This document shows positions 53,752-63,496 of a stretch of DNA of 64,000 bases, piece by piece. Location of the stretch: assembly GCF_013072695.1 (NCBI RefSeq), contig NZ_LXUK01000009.1, positions 1 to 64,000 on the forward strand, given 5' to 3'. The position numbers and the translations under genes are program-made. The stretch comes from Acinetobacter sp. Ac_5812. GTDB lineage: Bacteria > Pseudomonadota > Gammaproteobacteria > Pseudomonadales > Moraxellaceae. The number at the start of each line of letters is the position of its first letter. Position 1 is the stretch's first letter. Below the pieces are notes generated by a model. That model was given only the letters and a program-made list of their open reading frames with translations. It made no database searches and was not told the DNA's origin.

Positions 53752-54627
53752 ATGACAAACACAGCAAAACGTATTTCTCGAATCGCAGCAATTGGCCTCA
53801 TCGCAGGCAGTACATTACTGCCTGTTGCAACCGTGTGGGCTGATGAAACAACACAAACCACCGCAGTCACAAGTGTGAGTACAGATGCGACAACCCAAGC
53901 TGCACCGACACCACCGCCATTACCTGCAACTGTAGAAAAAGTACATAACCCTTATGGTTTAGAAGCCCTCTGGCGCGAAGGTGATTTAGTGGCAAAATCA
54001 ACGCTATTTATCTTGGTACTGATGTCGATTGGAACGTGGTACATCATTCTGTCTAAAGTTTTTCAACAAAGTAAAATCAAACGTCATGGTACCGAAGCTG
54101 AACGTCATTTCTGGGAAGCAGAGTCTTTAAATAGCGCTGCAGAAAGTTTAAATAGCAATAGCAGCTACCGTTATATTGCTGAAAAAGGCATTCGTTCAAC
54201 CAAACATCATGATGGCACCTTATTAGAGCGCATTGATTTCAACACATGGGTGACGATTTCAATCCAACGTGCAATCGAAAAAGTACAAAGTCACTTAAGC
54301 AATGGTCTAGCCTTCCTCGCCACTGTGGGTTCAACCGCACCCTTCGTAGGCTTATTTGGAACAGTTTGGGGGATATATCACGCGCTTACTGCGATCGGTA
54401 TTTCAGGCCAAGCATCGATTGATAAAGTAGCTGGACCTGTAGGTGAAGCACTGATTATGACGGCAATTGGCCTTGCAGTCGCGGTTCCAGCCGTACTTGG
54501 TTATAACTGGTTAACCCGTCGTAATAAGGCGGTCATGGACAATGTCCGTTCATTTGGTTCAGACCTACATGCCGTACTCCTCAGCGGTGACTTAAACAGT
54601 AATCACCCAAACCGTGATTCTAAATAA
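53752..54627 (+). CDS. exbB: ExbB-type proton channel subunit
   Basis: The 291-aa product is a MotA/TolQ/ExbB-family protein. It has an N-terminal signal-like segment (IAAIGLIAGSTLLPVATVWA) plus a Thr/Ala/Pro linker, then three membrane helices. The family motifs FLATVGSTAPFVGLFGTVWG and IYHALTAIG are clear, and GEALIMTAIGLAVAVPAVLG is the third helix. The extended N-terminus is typical of the longer ExbB class. A TTGGAG site precedes the ATG at 53752. Confidence 0.93.
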   Translation: MTNTAKRISRIAAIGLIAGSTLLPVATVWADETTQTTAVTSVSTDATTQAAPTPPPLPATVEKVHNPYGLEALWREGDLVAKSTLFILVLMSIGTWYIILSKVFQQSKIKRHGTEAERHFWEAESLNSAAESLNSNSSYRYIAEKGIRSTKHHDGTLLERIDFNTWVTISIQRAIEKVQSHLSNGLAFLATVGSTAPFVGLFGTVWGIYHALTAIGISGQASIDKVAGPVGEALIMTAIGLAVAVPAVLGYNWLTRRNKAVMDNVRSFGSDLHAVLLSGDLNSNHPNRDSK

Positions 54628-54638
54628 GGAACACCATT

Positions 54639-55067
54639 ATGGGCATGATGATGAATTCAGATCAAAGTGACGATGATGTCATCGGGACGATTAACACGAC
54701 TCCGCTGGTCGACATCATGCTGGTGCTGCTGATTATCTTTTTAATTACAGTTCCAGTGGTCACGCACACTGTTCCGGTAAAACTACCTGAAGAAAAAAAT
54801 ACCCCTTATGCCACCACCCCACAAAATATTCAGCTTTCCGTCAATAAAACAGGGGATATTTTCTGGAATGAACAACACGTTGCAAATAAAGAAACTTTAC
54901 TTGCCCGTTTACAAGCTGAAGCACAAAAGCGTCCTCAACCTGAGGTTCATATTCGTGGCGATCAACAGACACATTATGAAGCGATAGATCAGGTAATCAG
55001 CACAACACAGCAAGCAGGGATTGGCAAAATCGCTTTTGTTACCACTCCCCCTGCTTCTACACCATAA
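54639..55067 (+). CDS. exbD: ExbD-type proton channel subunit 1
   Basis: The 142-aa protein has the ExbD/TolR layout: a short cytoplasmic start, one membrane helix with the proton-path Asp (TTPLVDIMLVLLIIFLITVP, about residues 20-39), and a periplasmic domain. It follows exbB by 11 bp. Confidence 0.93.
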   Translation: MGMMMNSDQSDDDVIGTINTTPLVDIMLVLLIIFLITVPVVTHTVPVKLPEEKNTPYATTPQNIQLSVNKTGDIFWNEQHVANKETLLARLQAEAQKRPQPEVHIRGDQQTHYEAIDQVISTTQQAGIGKIAFVTTPPASTP

Positions 55068-55081
55068 CAGGAGAATCACAC

Positions 55082-55501
55082 ATGGGTATGAATGTGGGTT
55101 CAAAAAATGATGAAGAAGATGTGATGCTCGACGTCAACATGACACCGCTGATTGATGTCATGTTGGTGCTGCTGATTATGTTCATTATCACCATCCCAAT
55201 TCCAAACAACGCCATTAACATTAATTTGCCAAATGGTACACCACCACCGCCAACGGATCAGAAGCCACCCGAAACCATTAATTTACGGGTTGATGCGCAA
55301 GGGCATATTTTTTGGAATGATCAAGCGGTTGCTGATCGTTCAGCCTTAAAAGCCTTGTTTGATTCGGTCGCGCAAAAAGTTGATCAAGATCAGATTAAGT
55401 TTAAACCTGATGCACAGGCTGAATATAAGAATATCGCGATGGTGATGGCACTCGCTCAACAGAGCAATGTCACCAAAATCGGTATCGTCAGTAATAACTA
55501 A
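55082..55501 (+). CDS. exbD: ExbD-type proton channel subunit 2
   Basis: A second ExbD paralogue (139 aa) with the same membrane motif MTPLIDVMLVLLIMFIITIP and a periplasmic domain starting NNAININLPNGTPPPPTDQ. An AGGAGAA site precedes it. Two exbD genes after one exbB occur in some TonB systems; the pair may assemble as a hetero-dimer in the pentameric ExbB channel. Confidence 0.93.
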   Translation: MGMNVGSKNDEEDVMLDVNMTPLIDVMLVLLIMFIITIPIPNNAININLPNGTPPPPTDQKPPETINLRVDAQGHIFWNDQAVADRSALKALFDSVAQKVDQDQIKFKPDAQAEYKNIAMVMALAQQSNVTKIGIVSNN

Positions 55502-55548
55502 ATAATAAAAACAAAAAATTAATCAGATAACTACAATTTTACTCCTGC

Positions 55549-55577
55549 GCTAACAAGTTCGCTTGTTAGCTTTTTTT
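55549..55577 (+). terminator. Terminator after exbD2
   Basis: GCTAACAAG pairs with CTTGTTAGC around a stable TTCG tetraloop, followed by T7. It also lies at the 3' end of the convergent hypothetical gene. Confidence 0.92.
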
Positions 55578-56241
55578 ATTTTATTTCATTGATCACGATC
55601 GGAATAAGTTTACTACTCACCTTATAACCTTGTGGCTTATTATTACAGGCATCCCCTGTCACGGTGGTTCGAATCACATAAGGGGAATAAGGCATCACAT
55701 TTAAATAGCCTGAATTATCTCGACCAGTACGACAGTCTTCTGCCCCCAGTTTTTCATCATAACGTCCGTCATAAGAAGACTCCTCCACCTCGGTAATCAG
55801 TTTGCTTGTCCACTGAGTGAAATAAACTAAGCTTTTACTCGATTCAACAGTACCTTGTCCTGAGCCTGCGCTTTCAATTTCGATCAGTTGAATCGGTTTA
55901 GCTTTATAAACGGTTGGATGCACTTTAAAGCTATTTGATTGACCACCAAACTCTTTTAGGATTCGCGCCTGCTTTAATTTTGGACGGGTTAACACATAGC
56001 CAGCCCAAAAATTACGTCCTGCATTTTCAAAACTCACACCCGATAAATAGGCTTCTTCTCCTGAGATCAGTTTTACTGCTTCGGTAGAATCAATCTGAAT
56101 GGCTTGAGGAGGATTGGCATTTGAATCTTGTAAGTTAGTGATCCAACTGATAATGGTTTTATCTGGAGGTACAGCAGCATGAGTAGTCGAGATTAGACCT
56201 GACAGGCAGAGGGTTATAAAAATAAAATTCTTTTTATTCAT
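55576..56241 (-). CDS. Secreted hypothetical protein, 221 aa
   Basis: A clear signal peptide (IFITLCLSGLISTTHA, cleavage near residue 22) precedes a soluble domain with several Cys (EDCRTGRDNSGYLNVM, DACNNKPQGY). It lies alone between the TonB operon and the bio operon. No family is recognised; a periplasmic or secreted role is inferred from the signal alone. Confidence 0.75.
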   Translation of the reverse strand: MNKKNFIFITLCLSGLISTTHAAVPPDKTIISWITNLQDSNANPPQAIQIDSTEAVKLISGEEAYLSGVSFENAGRNFWAGYVLTRPKLKQARILKEFGGQSNSFKVHPTVYKAKPIQLIEIESAGSGQGTVESSKSLVYFTQWTSKLITEVEESSYDGRYDEKLGAEDCRTGRDNSGYLNVMPYSPYVIRTTVTGDACNNKPQGYKVSSKLIPIVINEIK

Positions 56242-56298
56242 TATGATTTCTCTTTAGTGATTAAATCTGAAAGCGGTCTTGACGGAGTCTCTCCCAGC

Positions 56299-56448
56299 TC
56301 TCATCCGATCATAGGAAAACCTTCTTACTTTTCATCTTTGAAAAGTAACAAAAATCTTTTGTTAGACTGACGGTACGTCCTGAGCAATTTCAAAGCAAGG
56401 CTTTGAAAGCAGCGCAAGGCAGTCTAACTTGGCGGCATCCTTGCCGCC
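56299..56448 (+). repeat. Multi-hairpin repeat element, copy A
   Basis: TCTCATCC-N5-TAGGA-N4-CTTC leads into a hairpin TTACTTTTC/GAAAAGTAA (56325-56348). A long stem GTTAGACTG (56361-56369)/CAGTCTAAC (56420-56428) encloses TTTCAAAGC/GCTTTGAAA, and GGCGGCA/TGCCGCC closes the block (56431-56448). The first half recurs inverted at 60493-60550. No gene is seen in 56242-56490. Confidence 0.75.
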
Positions 56449-56490
56449 CTCCACGATCACAGATATTTACTAGACAATAAATATCTAAAG

Positions 56491-57135
56491 TTATTTAAAC
56501 TTTTCCAACTCAATCCATTGAGCATCAGGAAAATGCTTTGCCAAATAAGCTTTTAAATAATCTGCGGTATCTTTCGAAATAAGTGGATCTTTCGACTCAT
56601 CCTTTAAGTTATACACCAAAGCATGTAAACTCAAACCACGCTGCTTTAATGCCTCTAAACTCAATAAAGTATGATTAATACTGCCCAAACGTCCTGAAGT
56701 CACCAAAATTACAGGAAATTGATGCTGAGCGATATAATCAATGGTCAACAACTCTGTGGTTAAAGGCACCATCAAACCACCGGCCCCTTCTAACAATACC
56801 ACCTCAAAGCGCTGAGCCAATTCTTTGGTCGCTGCTTCGATCTTGGCAAAATCCAGATCACGTCCATCCAAACGTGTGGCTAAATGCGGCGAGGCTGGAT
56901 ACGTAAAAATTTCAGGCATGGTCAGTTTGTCATGATCTTCCTGAAACCAGCCACTACCCATAATTTCACGATGCTTTTCGATATCTTCCGAAACATCTAC
57001 ATTACCCGTTTGTACTAATTTTTGAGTAATGACACGCTGTCCCTGTTCGGTCCAAAGCTTGGCGAGATAACCTGTGGCATACGTTTTACCAATTTCAGTA
57101 TCAATACCACTGACAAAATAAATTGCTGCACTCAT
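56491..57135 (-). CDS. bioD: Dethiobiotin synthase BioD
   Basis: BioD closes the ureido ring from DAPA, CO2 and ATP. The 214-aa protein has the P-loop [20 protein letters not shown] (about residues 7-26, a variant of GTDTxxGKT), QKLVQTGN and [12 protein letters not shown] (about residues 112-123). The start is the ATG at 57133-57135, which overlaps the bioC stop (ATGA) and has GGAGAA upstream. It is the last gene of bioA-F-C-D. Confidence 0.94.
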   Translation of the reverse strand: MSAAIYFVSGIDTEIGKTYATGYLAKLWTEQGQRVITQKLVQTGNVDVSEDIEKHREIMGSGWFQEDHDKLTMPEIFTYPASPHLATRLDGRDLDFAKIEAATKELAQRFEVVLLEGAGGLMVPLTTELLTIDYIAQHQFPVILVTSGRLGSINHTLLSLEALKQRGLSLHALVYNLKDESKDPLISKDTADYLKAYLAKHFPDAQWIELEKFK

Positions 57136-57884
57136 GCTGTTCTCCACGCAATCACATAAATCGGATGATAAGTCAGACTAAAACCCTGCTCATCATGAAA
57201 CTGTTGATAATCTGAATAAAATTGCTGCAAGGATTGCTTGGTCCAGCGATGTGACCTTGCTGTTGCAGTCACGCCTGTCGCCTTTAAATGCTGCAATACC
57301 GATTTTGGATGATCAAAATATACCTTCTTCAGTTCTTGCTCGATGAGTAGTATTTCAAAACCTTGCTGTTCAAGCTGTCGCGTTAAAGATTCTAAGCCAA
57401 TATAATTTAAGCCTTGTCCTGTCAACTGCTTAATTTCATTGAGATTATCTGGCCCAAAAGTAGAAAAACCGAAATATGCATTGGGTTTTAAGGCTCTGTG
57501 AATCCGCCGTAATAATGCAGGCAGATCAACCATCCATTGCAATGCTGAACTGGAAATCACAGCATCCAAGGACTGCGGCAAATTCAGCTGCTCAATATCA
57601 CCGATCAACCAATTTACATGTTTAAAATTGAGAAAATGCTGATCAACATCTGCATATAAATCATTTAAAAACAGTTGCTCAACTTGAAAATGAGATTGAA
57701 GTAAGTGGGTTAGATTGCCAGATCCACAGCCAATCTCAAGCACAGAGGCTAAGTTCTGCGAACAATACACTTTAAGGTATTCAAATAACTGCGCACTAAT
57801 TTGCTTTTGTACCACAGCATGCTCAACATAGCTTTGCCCTGCTTTGGCAAAACGTTGCGCAACCAATGCTTTATTGATGCTCAC
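57132..57884 (-). CDS. bioC: Malonyl-ACP O-methyltransferase BioC
   Basis: BioC methylates malonyl-ACP to start pimelate synthesis. The 250-aa SAM methyltransferase shows [16 protein letters not shown] (motif I, about residues 46-61), LNDLYAD and [20 protein letters not shown]. Translation probably starts at the GTG at 57882-57884, which overlaps the bioF stop (GTGA) with GGTGGAG upstream; the GTG at 57890 is too close to that site. Confidence 0.92.
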   Translation of the reverse strand: MSINKALVAQRFAKAGQSYVEHAVVQKQISAQLFEYLKVYCSQNLASVLEIGCGSGNLTHLLQSHFQVEQLFLNDLYADVDQHFLNFKHVNWLIGDIEQLNLPQSLDAVISSSALQWMVDLPALLRRIHRALKPNAYFGFSTFGPDNLNEIKQLTGQGLNYIGLESLTRQLEQQGFEILLIEQELKKVYFDHPKSVLQHLKATGVTATARSHRWTKQSLQQFYSDYQQFHDEQGFSLTYHPIYVIAWRTA

Positions 57885-59035
57885 AAACACTCCACCAATT
57901 GTTCCAATTCATTTTTTTGCACCAAAGAGGTTAATGAAATACGTAAGCGTGAACTATTCTGTGGCACTGTTGGTGGGCGTACTGGCATGGCATAAAAACC
58001 TTGTTGTTGTACATAGCGTGCTTTTTCAATTGCAGCTTGGCTTTCCCCAACAATAATCGGAATGATATGACTGCTGGATGGACTTGAAAAACCTTTTGCA
58101 ATCACCGCCTGCTGTAAATATTGACTGATTTCAACCAAATGCTGACGTTGTTGTTGCATGTTCAAAACTTTGTTAAAGATAAAATCAGACCATGCCATCG
58201 AAATTGGAGGCAATGCGGTACTAAAAATCAATGGACGCATTTTATTGATGAGATAGTCACGGATGATTGGATCACAAATGATATAGCCACCCACCGACGC
58301 AATCGCCTTACCAAAGGTTCCAACCAAGAAATCAATCTGATCCAGCACCCCATATTGCTCGGCACACCCCAGACCTTGCTCTCCCCTGACCCCAATCGCA
58401 TGTGCTTCATCGACATACAACATCGTTTTGACATAACGTTGTTTTAACTGCGCCAATGCAGCTAAATCCGTCTCGTCGCCATCCATACTAAAAATACTTT
58501 CAGTCACCACAATAATGCGTTCAACTTGCTCATCTTGATGATACTTTTGCAATAACTGTTCCAGATGCTGCAAATCATTATGACGATAACGTACATATTG
58601 AGCGGTCGATAATCGAATCCCGTCAATCATACTGGCATGCACCAATTTATCAGCCAGAATCACAATTTTACTATCCGCCAAAGCAGGTAAGATGCCGATA
58701 TTCATGTGATAGCCACTATTAAAGAGTAAAGCAGCGCGACCAAATGCTTTGCTTAGGCTATTTTCAAATTGTTCATATTCTGCAAAATTACCCGTGAGCA
58801 AGCGTGACGAAGATGAACTAAAGAGCGCTCGTTCAATTTTCAGCGTATCCAGAAATTCTTCTCTTAAACTTAAATCAGCGGCCAAGCCTAAATAATCATT
58901 GGATGCCAGATTCAACATGCTTCGATCTTGAATCGTGATCCATCGTCCAGATTGCTCATTTGAAGTGAATTGGCGAAAATTACCCTGTTGTCTGAGTTGA
59001 ACAAGCTGCTCGGCATAATGATCAAGCAAGGACAT
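57881..59035 (-). CDS. bioF: 8-amino-7-oxononanoate synthase BioF
   Basis: BioF condenses pimeloyl-ACP with alanine using PLP. The ~384-aa protein shows [20 protein letters not shown] (about residues 42-61), [17 protein letters not shown] (about residues 197-213) and the PLP Lys in [18 protein letters not shown] (about residue 236). It overlaps bioA at its start and bioC at its end. Confidence 0.95.
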   Translation of the reverse strand: MSLLDHYAEQLVQLRQQGNFRQFTSNEQSGRWITIQDRSMLNLASNDYLGLAADLSLREEFLDTLKIERALFSSSSSRLLTGNFAEYEQFENSLSKAFGRAALLFNSGYHMNIGILPALADSKIVILADKLVHASMIDGIRLSTAQYVRYRHNDLQHLEQLLQKYHQDEQVERIIVVTESIFSMDGDETDLAALAQLKQRYVKTMLYVDEAHAIGVRGEQGLGCAEQYGVLDQIDFLVGTFGKAIASVGGYIICDPIIRDYLINKMRPLIFSTALPPISMAWSDFIFNKVLNMQQQRQHLVEISQYLQQAVIAKGFSSPSSSHIIPIIVGESQAAIEKARYVQQQGFYAMPVRPPTVPQNSSRLRISLTSLVQKNELEQLVECL

Positions 59036-60317
59036 TGGCATTTACTCCCTGCATATTTTTCACCACTGCACTCATCTGTGCCAATAAATAATGGAGTTCG
59101 TCATCTGTGATCACATACGGCGGCATCACGTAGACCAATTTTCCAAATGGCCGTACCCAAATACCCCGTTCAACAAACTGTTGCTGCAAGGTTTTCATAT
59201 CGACATTTGTGGTTAACTCCACCACCCCGATCGCCCCTAAAACCCGTACATCCGCAACATGGTCAAGCTGGGCTAAATCGGTTAATTGTTGAGTAAGAAT
59301 CTTTTCAATCCGTTGAATATTGGCTTGCCAATCCTGTTCCACCAATAATTGGGTGCTTCTTAAAGCAACCGCACAAGCCAGTGGATTCGCCATAAAGGTC
59401 GGGCCATGCATAAACACGCCCGCTTCACCACGACTAATGCTTTCAGCCACCTGCTTGGTGGTTAAGGTCGCAGACAGCGTCATATAGCCGCCTGTTAAGC
59501 CCTTACCAATACACATAATGTCAGGTTCAACTTGGGCATGTTCCCAAGCAAACATTTTACCTGTACGTCCAAAACCTGTAGCAATCTCATCAAAGATCAA
59601 CAGCAAATTGTACTGCTTACATAAGGCCTTGGCCTGACGTAAATATTCAGGATGATAAAAACGCATGCCGCCTGCGCCCTGCACAATCGGCTCAATAATC
59701 AGTGCGGCAATACTGTGATGATGCTGTTCAATCTGCTGCGTGAGTTCCTGAATATCTTGCGGATTCCACTCACCATCGAAACGACTTTGTGGTGCGGGTA
59801 CAAAAATTCGATTGGGTAAACTTGTACCAAAAATCTGATGCATCCCTGTGACTGGGTCACAGACAGACATCGCATTCCAGGTATCGCCATGATAGCCAGA
59901 ACGTGTGGTAATAAAGTTAGTTTTCTCTGGTTTGTTTAATGCAGCCCAATATTGAACTGCCATTTTTAACGCAACTTCTACGGCAACCGAACCTGAATCT
60001 GCATAGAAAATCTTATCTAAATTCGGCGGCGTAATTTTTAATAATAATTTACCTAATTCAATTGCAGGTTCGTGGGTCAGACCACCGAACATGATATGCG
60101 CCATGTTTTGCAATTGATCTTTAACTGCTTGGTTCAGTTCAGGATGGTTATAGCCATGAATCGCACACCACCATGACGACATGCCATCAACCAAAGTTCG
60201 ACCATCTTCTAATTCAATCGTTGCACCGTAGGCACGTTTGACTTTAAAGGTTGGTAGTGGATTTAACATCGAAGTATAGGGATGCCATATATGTTCTAAA
60301 TCAAATAAATCGGTCAT
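59022..60317 (-). CDS. bioA: Adenosylmethionine-8-amino-7-oxononanoate aminotransferase BioA
   Basis: BioA transfers the amino group of SAM to KAPA. The 431-aa class III aminotransferase has [34 protein letters not shown] (about residues 46-65), [20 protein letters not shown] (about residues 233-252) and the PLP Lys in [13 protein letters not shown]. It is the first gene of the operon. The 336-bp gap upstream (60318-60653) holds repeat copy B. Confidence 0.95.
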   Translation of the reverse strand: MTDLFDLEHIWHPYTSMLNPLPTFKVKRAYGATIELEDGRTLVDGMSSWWCAIHGYNHPELNQAVKDQLQNMAHIMFGGLTHEPAIELGKLLLKITPPNLDKIFYADSGSVAVEVALKMAVQYWAALNKPEKTNFITTRSGYHGDTWNAMSVCDPVTGMHQIFGTSLPNRIFVPAPQSRFDGEWNPQDIQELTQQIEQHHHSIAALIIEPIVQGAGGMRFYHPEYLRQAKALCKQYNLLLIFDEIATGFGRTGKMFAWEHAQVEPDIMCIGKGLTGGYMTLSATLTTKQVAESISRGEAGVFMHGPTFMANPLACAVALRSTQLLVEQDWQANIQRIEKILTQQLTDLAQLDHVADVRVLGAIGVVELTTNVDMKTLQQQFVERGIWVRPFGKLVYVMPPYVITDDELHYLLAQMSAVVKNMQGVNANVLA

Positions 60318-60492
60318 CCTCTACCTCATTTGCTGCTATTTCAAAATTTTCCATCAACCTGATCACGCTTTTAGATACTCGGAAATGTCATCTGCAACCT
60401 GCGTGATATAAACAAGATACAAGGCTTAGTACACTAGATCAAAAGAAAAAGTGAAAGAAGTGAACAGGTTTTGCAGATGACAAATGGTTTTG

Positions 60493-60550
60493 CCTACTTT
60501 TCCCGAAAGAAAAGTAGGTCGCCGAAGGCATATCCTAAAAATGGATGAGA
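60493..60550 (-). repeat. Hairpin repeat element, copy B (inverted)
   Basis: Read leftward it gives TCTCATCC-N5-TAGGA-N4-CTTC and then a 10-bp hairpin CCTACTTTTC/GAAAAGTAGG (60493-60518), matching the first half of copy A at 56299-56348. It lies upstream of bioA; the rest of the gap shows no gene. Confidence 0.7.
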
Positions 60551-60653
60551 ACTCGGCACGATTCCGTTAGGCCTATAAAATAAACTTTATCTTAAACTTG
60601 TCAAAAGCTAAAATATATTGCGAGAACTTTCAATTCAAGCAAGATTAAACCCT

Positions 60654-61367
60654 CTATTGAATAAAATCTTCAATTATTTGCACAGTCCGCTCAACCATAA
60701 AACATGGAAAACCGTGTGAAGCCCCTTCCACAGAAACCAAAGACAAATTCTTTGCAGCCAAATCTTTAGTTTTTCGCACAACTTGGTAAGGAACTAAAGC
60801 ATCATGCTCGGCAAAGACATGTAACTGCCTACCCTGATAATTTCTATACAACTCAACCAAGTTTAATTGCTCCAACAACTGTAATCCGTCCCGAAGCAAT
60901 GCAATTGGTTGCGGACGAATCAATTTCTGCATAACTACGAAATCGTTCTTTGCCGAACTTGCACCCTGACAGACCAATAAACCAAAACGCTTTAAAGTCG
61001 TAATCGCATCCTGTTCAAATGATTGTTTAAACTGCATAAAGGTTTCAACAGGCATTGCAGTCGACCAATCTGCTTGTGCCACAAAACATGGATTCGACGC
61101 TAACGTGATTAAAACTTTCTGTTCAGCATATTGATGTTGGATTTGATCGACCAGTAATGTTGCCAATTGTCCACCAAGCGACCATCCCACAATCACATCA
61201 AATTTCACTGCGAGTTCAACTTGCTGTTGCAAGATGTCATCATTTAGCGCATTAAAGATATTAAGCCGTTCAACGATATGTCCCTTTTGTTCTAAAGCCT
61301 CATGTAAAGGTTTTAATAGTTCGGCACCACCGCCCCATCCTGTGATGAGTAGAATCTTATAGGTCAT
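60654..61367 (-). CDS. bioH: Alpha/beta hydrolase, probable BioH
   Basis: The ~237-aa protein has the nucleophile elbow VGWSLGGQLATLL (Ser about residue 63), an early GWGGGAEL (typical of BioH-like LHGWG), FAEHDALVPYQVV (Asp) and EGASHGFPCF (His). This fits pimeloyl-ACP methyl ester carboxylesterases, and placement upstream of the bio operon supports it. The ATG at 61365-61367 is preferred over a TTG nine codons upstream. Other small esterases share these motifs, so the name is probable only. Confidence 0.8.
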   Translation of the reverse strand: MTYKILLITGWGGGAELLKPLHEALEQKGHIVERLNIFNALNDDILQQQVELAVKFDVIVGWSLGGQLATLLVDQIQHQYAEQKVLITLASNPCFVAQADWSTAMPVETFMQFKQSFEQDAITTLKRFGLLVCQGASSAKNDFVVMQKLIRPQPIALLRDGLQLLEQLNLVELYRNYQGRQLHVFAEHDALVPYQVVRKTKDLAAKNLSLVSVEGASHGFPCFMVERTVQIIEDFIQ

Positions 61368-61409
61368 GCGCTTGCTCAATTCTAAAAACTTCAACGCAGT
61401 ATACCCTGA

Positions 61410-61739
61410 TTAACACTGCTCATTATTTTCCAAATCTACCAAAAGCTGTGCTGGGATCACTTGCTCCCAATGTTGCTTGAACTGTCGATGAACTTGATCA
61501 ATATCAAAGCAACTATTTCTTGCCACCTGCTGCGCATAAGCAAGATCTTTAGCACGCATATAAGCAAGTAAATAGTGCTCTCCATTCAATTCAAGTTGAA
61601 ACCAAGATTCAACGGTTACCCCTTCAGCTTGCAGTGTTTGAATGGCTTCGGCTTTACGTTGTTGAATTTCTTGCTGCCAAGCCTCGACCTCTGCCTGCGT
61701 ATTGGCTTTTAATTTAATCAGAACTGCACCAACATCCAT
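61410..61739 (-). CDS. DUF6176-like small protein
   Basis: The 109-aa protein has VLIKLKANTQAEVEAWQQEI, then EAIQTLQAEGVTVESWFQLE and YLLAYMRAKDLAYAQQVA, which recalls the DUF6176 pattern of small ferredoxin-like alpha/beta domains. Function unknown. It is upstream of the BioH-like gene on the same strand with a 42-bp gap, so the two may be co-transcribed. Confidence 0.75.
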   Translation of the reverse strand: MDVGAVLIKLKANTQAEVEAWQQEIQQRKAEAIQTLQAEGVTVESWFQLELNGEHYLLAYMRAKDLAYAQQVARNSCFDIDQVHRQFKQHWEQVIPAQLLVDLENNEQC

Positions 61740-61873
61740 TGATTTTCCTTTTCTTTTTCTAAATCGCTATTCAATTTAAATATATAAAGCAGAGCAAAAC
61801 CCTGTAAAGAATTTTCTACCACATCCAATCTCTAAATTTGCTAAAGTAGCTGCTATTACACTTTGAGATCAAC

Positions 61874-62449
61874 ATGATGAATACGATAAAGTCCAAAGTT
61901 CTCGTTTTATGTAGTTCACTTTTTTTACTCAGTGCACCAACGCTCAGTAGCGCACAAACTACCTTATTTTCAAAGCAAGATACCGCTCAAAAAGAATGGG
62001 TTGGGCAATCTGCGCCAGACTTTAAACTGCAAGATCAAACTGGCAAATGGCACACCTTAAATCAATATAAAGGCAAATGGGTGGTGCTATATTTTTATCC
62101 TAAAGACAATACTGCAGGTTGTACTCAAGAAGCCAATCAATTTAAATCACTGTATCCACAATTTACCAAATCAAATGCTGTGGTACTGGGTGTCAGTCTG
62201 GATGATGTCGCATCACATCAAAAATTCTCAGAAAAACTTGGCTTACCGTTCCCAATTCTTGCTGATGATCAGGGCGAACTGGCCACTAAATTTGGTATTG
62301 TTCGAAACTTGGGTATTACTAAAATTGCCAAACGCGAGAGTTTTTTGATTAACCCTCAAGGCGCGGTGATGTATCACTACACCAGCGTGAATACTCAAAC
62401 TCATGCAGATCAAGTGTTGAAAGATCTAAAAACCTTACAAAGTAAATAA
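61874..62449 (+). CDS. Exported peroxiredoxin, PrxQ/Bcp-like with one Cys
   Basis: The 191-aa product has a signal peptide (VLVLCSSLFLLSAPTLSSAQ) and a thiol-peroxidase domain: GQSAPDFKLQDQTGKWHTL, then FYPKDNTAGCTQEANQF (peroxidatic Cys about residue 83). PrxQ proteins usually have a second Cys five residues later; here it is Asn, and no other Cys remains in the mature part. It therefore looks like a one-Cys periplasmic form needing an outside thiol. Confidence 0.88.
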   Translation: MMNTIKSKVLVLCSSLFLLSAPTLSSAQTTLFSKQDTAQKEWVGQSAPDFKLQDQTGKWHTLNQYKGKWVVLYFYPKDNTAGCTQEANQFKSLYPQFTKSNAVVLGVSLDDVASHQKFSEKLGLPFPILADDQGELATKFGIVRNLGITKIAKRESFLINPQGAVMYHYTSVNTQTHADQVLKDLKTLQSK

Positions 62450-62527
62450 TCGCTTTGAAGATTTTGAATCAGCTTATTGATTGCTTTTATGCCTAGCTAT
62501 TTGAAGTCTAGGCATTTTTATACGCGT

Positions 62528-63487
62528 TTAAAAATCAATGCCATTGGAATCATCAATTGGATTCTGATCCAGTGTAAATACGGTCCGTTGATACGGAATG
62601 CCTTCCAGATCATAGACCTGATAAACACAATCAAATAACAGCTGTAGGTCTTCACTACGATCCATTGCCCGTGCCGTCAGAAAAATTGGGCTAACCGCAC
62701 CATTGTCCAGAATCGGAATGTAATTTAAATGTGGAAAACGAATGGTATCTGCACTGGCAGGAATCACACATAAACCTTCACCTGCTGCCACCAACCCTAA
62801 GGCCAGTTGAATTTCACGCACTTCATGCATATTTTTTGGCACGAGACTATGCTCGGCAAAAATATTCAGCAGTTGAGTCGAAAAATTCGGTTTCGGTGAA
62901 GTCGGATACATAAACATCTTTTCATCAATCAGATCTGCCAGATAAACCCCTTCTGTCCGCTGTGCAATCGGATGGCTGGTATGCGCCGCTACAACCAATC
63001 GCTCCTTCCGCAATAAAATCCGTCTGACCGCTGGATCACTAATCCGCAAACGTCCAAAGCCCACATCAATGCGTCCTTCTTTTAAGGCTTGTAGTTGTTC
63101 TGTGGTACTCATTTCAACCAGTTGAATATTGAGATGTGGCTGCTGCTGCCTGAATAAATAAATGATCCGTGGCAATAGACCATAAAGCAGCGACCCGACA
63201 AAACCAATGGTGACACTGCGTTCAATCAGTCCAATCCGTTTCGCCATACTCTTGATTTCTTCAGAATTAGACAAAAGTTTAATCGCGTGCTGATAAAAGA
63301 AATGCCCTGCGGGTGTGGTTTGTAACGGTCGACTTCCTCGCTCAAACAATTGAATTCCTAGCTCGCCTTCCAAATTTTGAATCTGCCGACTCAAAGGGGG
63401 TTGAGCAATAAATAGTTTTTCTGCGGCCTTGGTAAAGCTCTGTTCTTCAACAACCGCAACAAAATACCGTAAATGACGTAATTCCAT
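62528..63487 (-). CDS. benM: LysR-type regulator BenM
   Basis: The 319-aa protein opens MELRHLRYFVAVVEEQSFTK and has the HTH AAEKLFIAQPPLSRQIQNLE and RRPL-like RGSRPLQTTPAG, all very close to BenM/CatM. It is divergent from benA, the arrangement of the A. baylyi benzoate regulon, where BenM activates with benzoate and cis,cis-muconate. The effector domain contains GFVGSLLYGLLPRIIYLFRQ and EVREIQLALGLVAAGEGLCV. CatM is the alternative, but the position next to benA favours BenM. Confidence 0.9.
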   Translation of the reverse strand: MELRHLRYFVAVVEEQSFTKAAEKLFIAQPPLSRQIQNLEGELGIQLFERGSRPLQTTPAGHFFYQHAIKLLSNSEEIKSMAKRIGLIERSVTIGFVGSLLYGLLPRIIYLFRQQQPHLNIQLVEMSTTEQLQALKEGRIDVGFGRLRISDPAVRRILLRKERLVVAAHTSHPIAQRTEGVYLADLIDEKMFMYPTSPKPNFSTQLLNIFAEHSLVPKNMHEVREIQLALGLVAAGEGLCVIPASADTIRFPHLNYIPILDNGAVSPIFLTARAMDRSEDLQLLFDCVYQVYDLEGIPYQRTVFTLDQNPIDDSNGIDF

Positions 63488-63496
63488 GAGGTTTCC

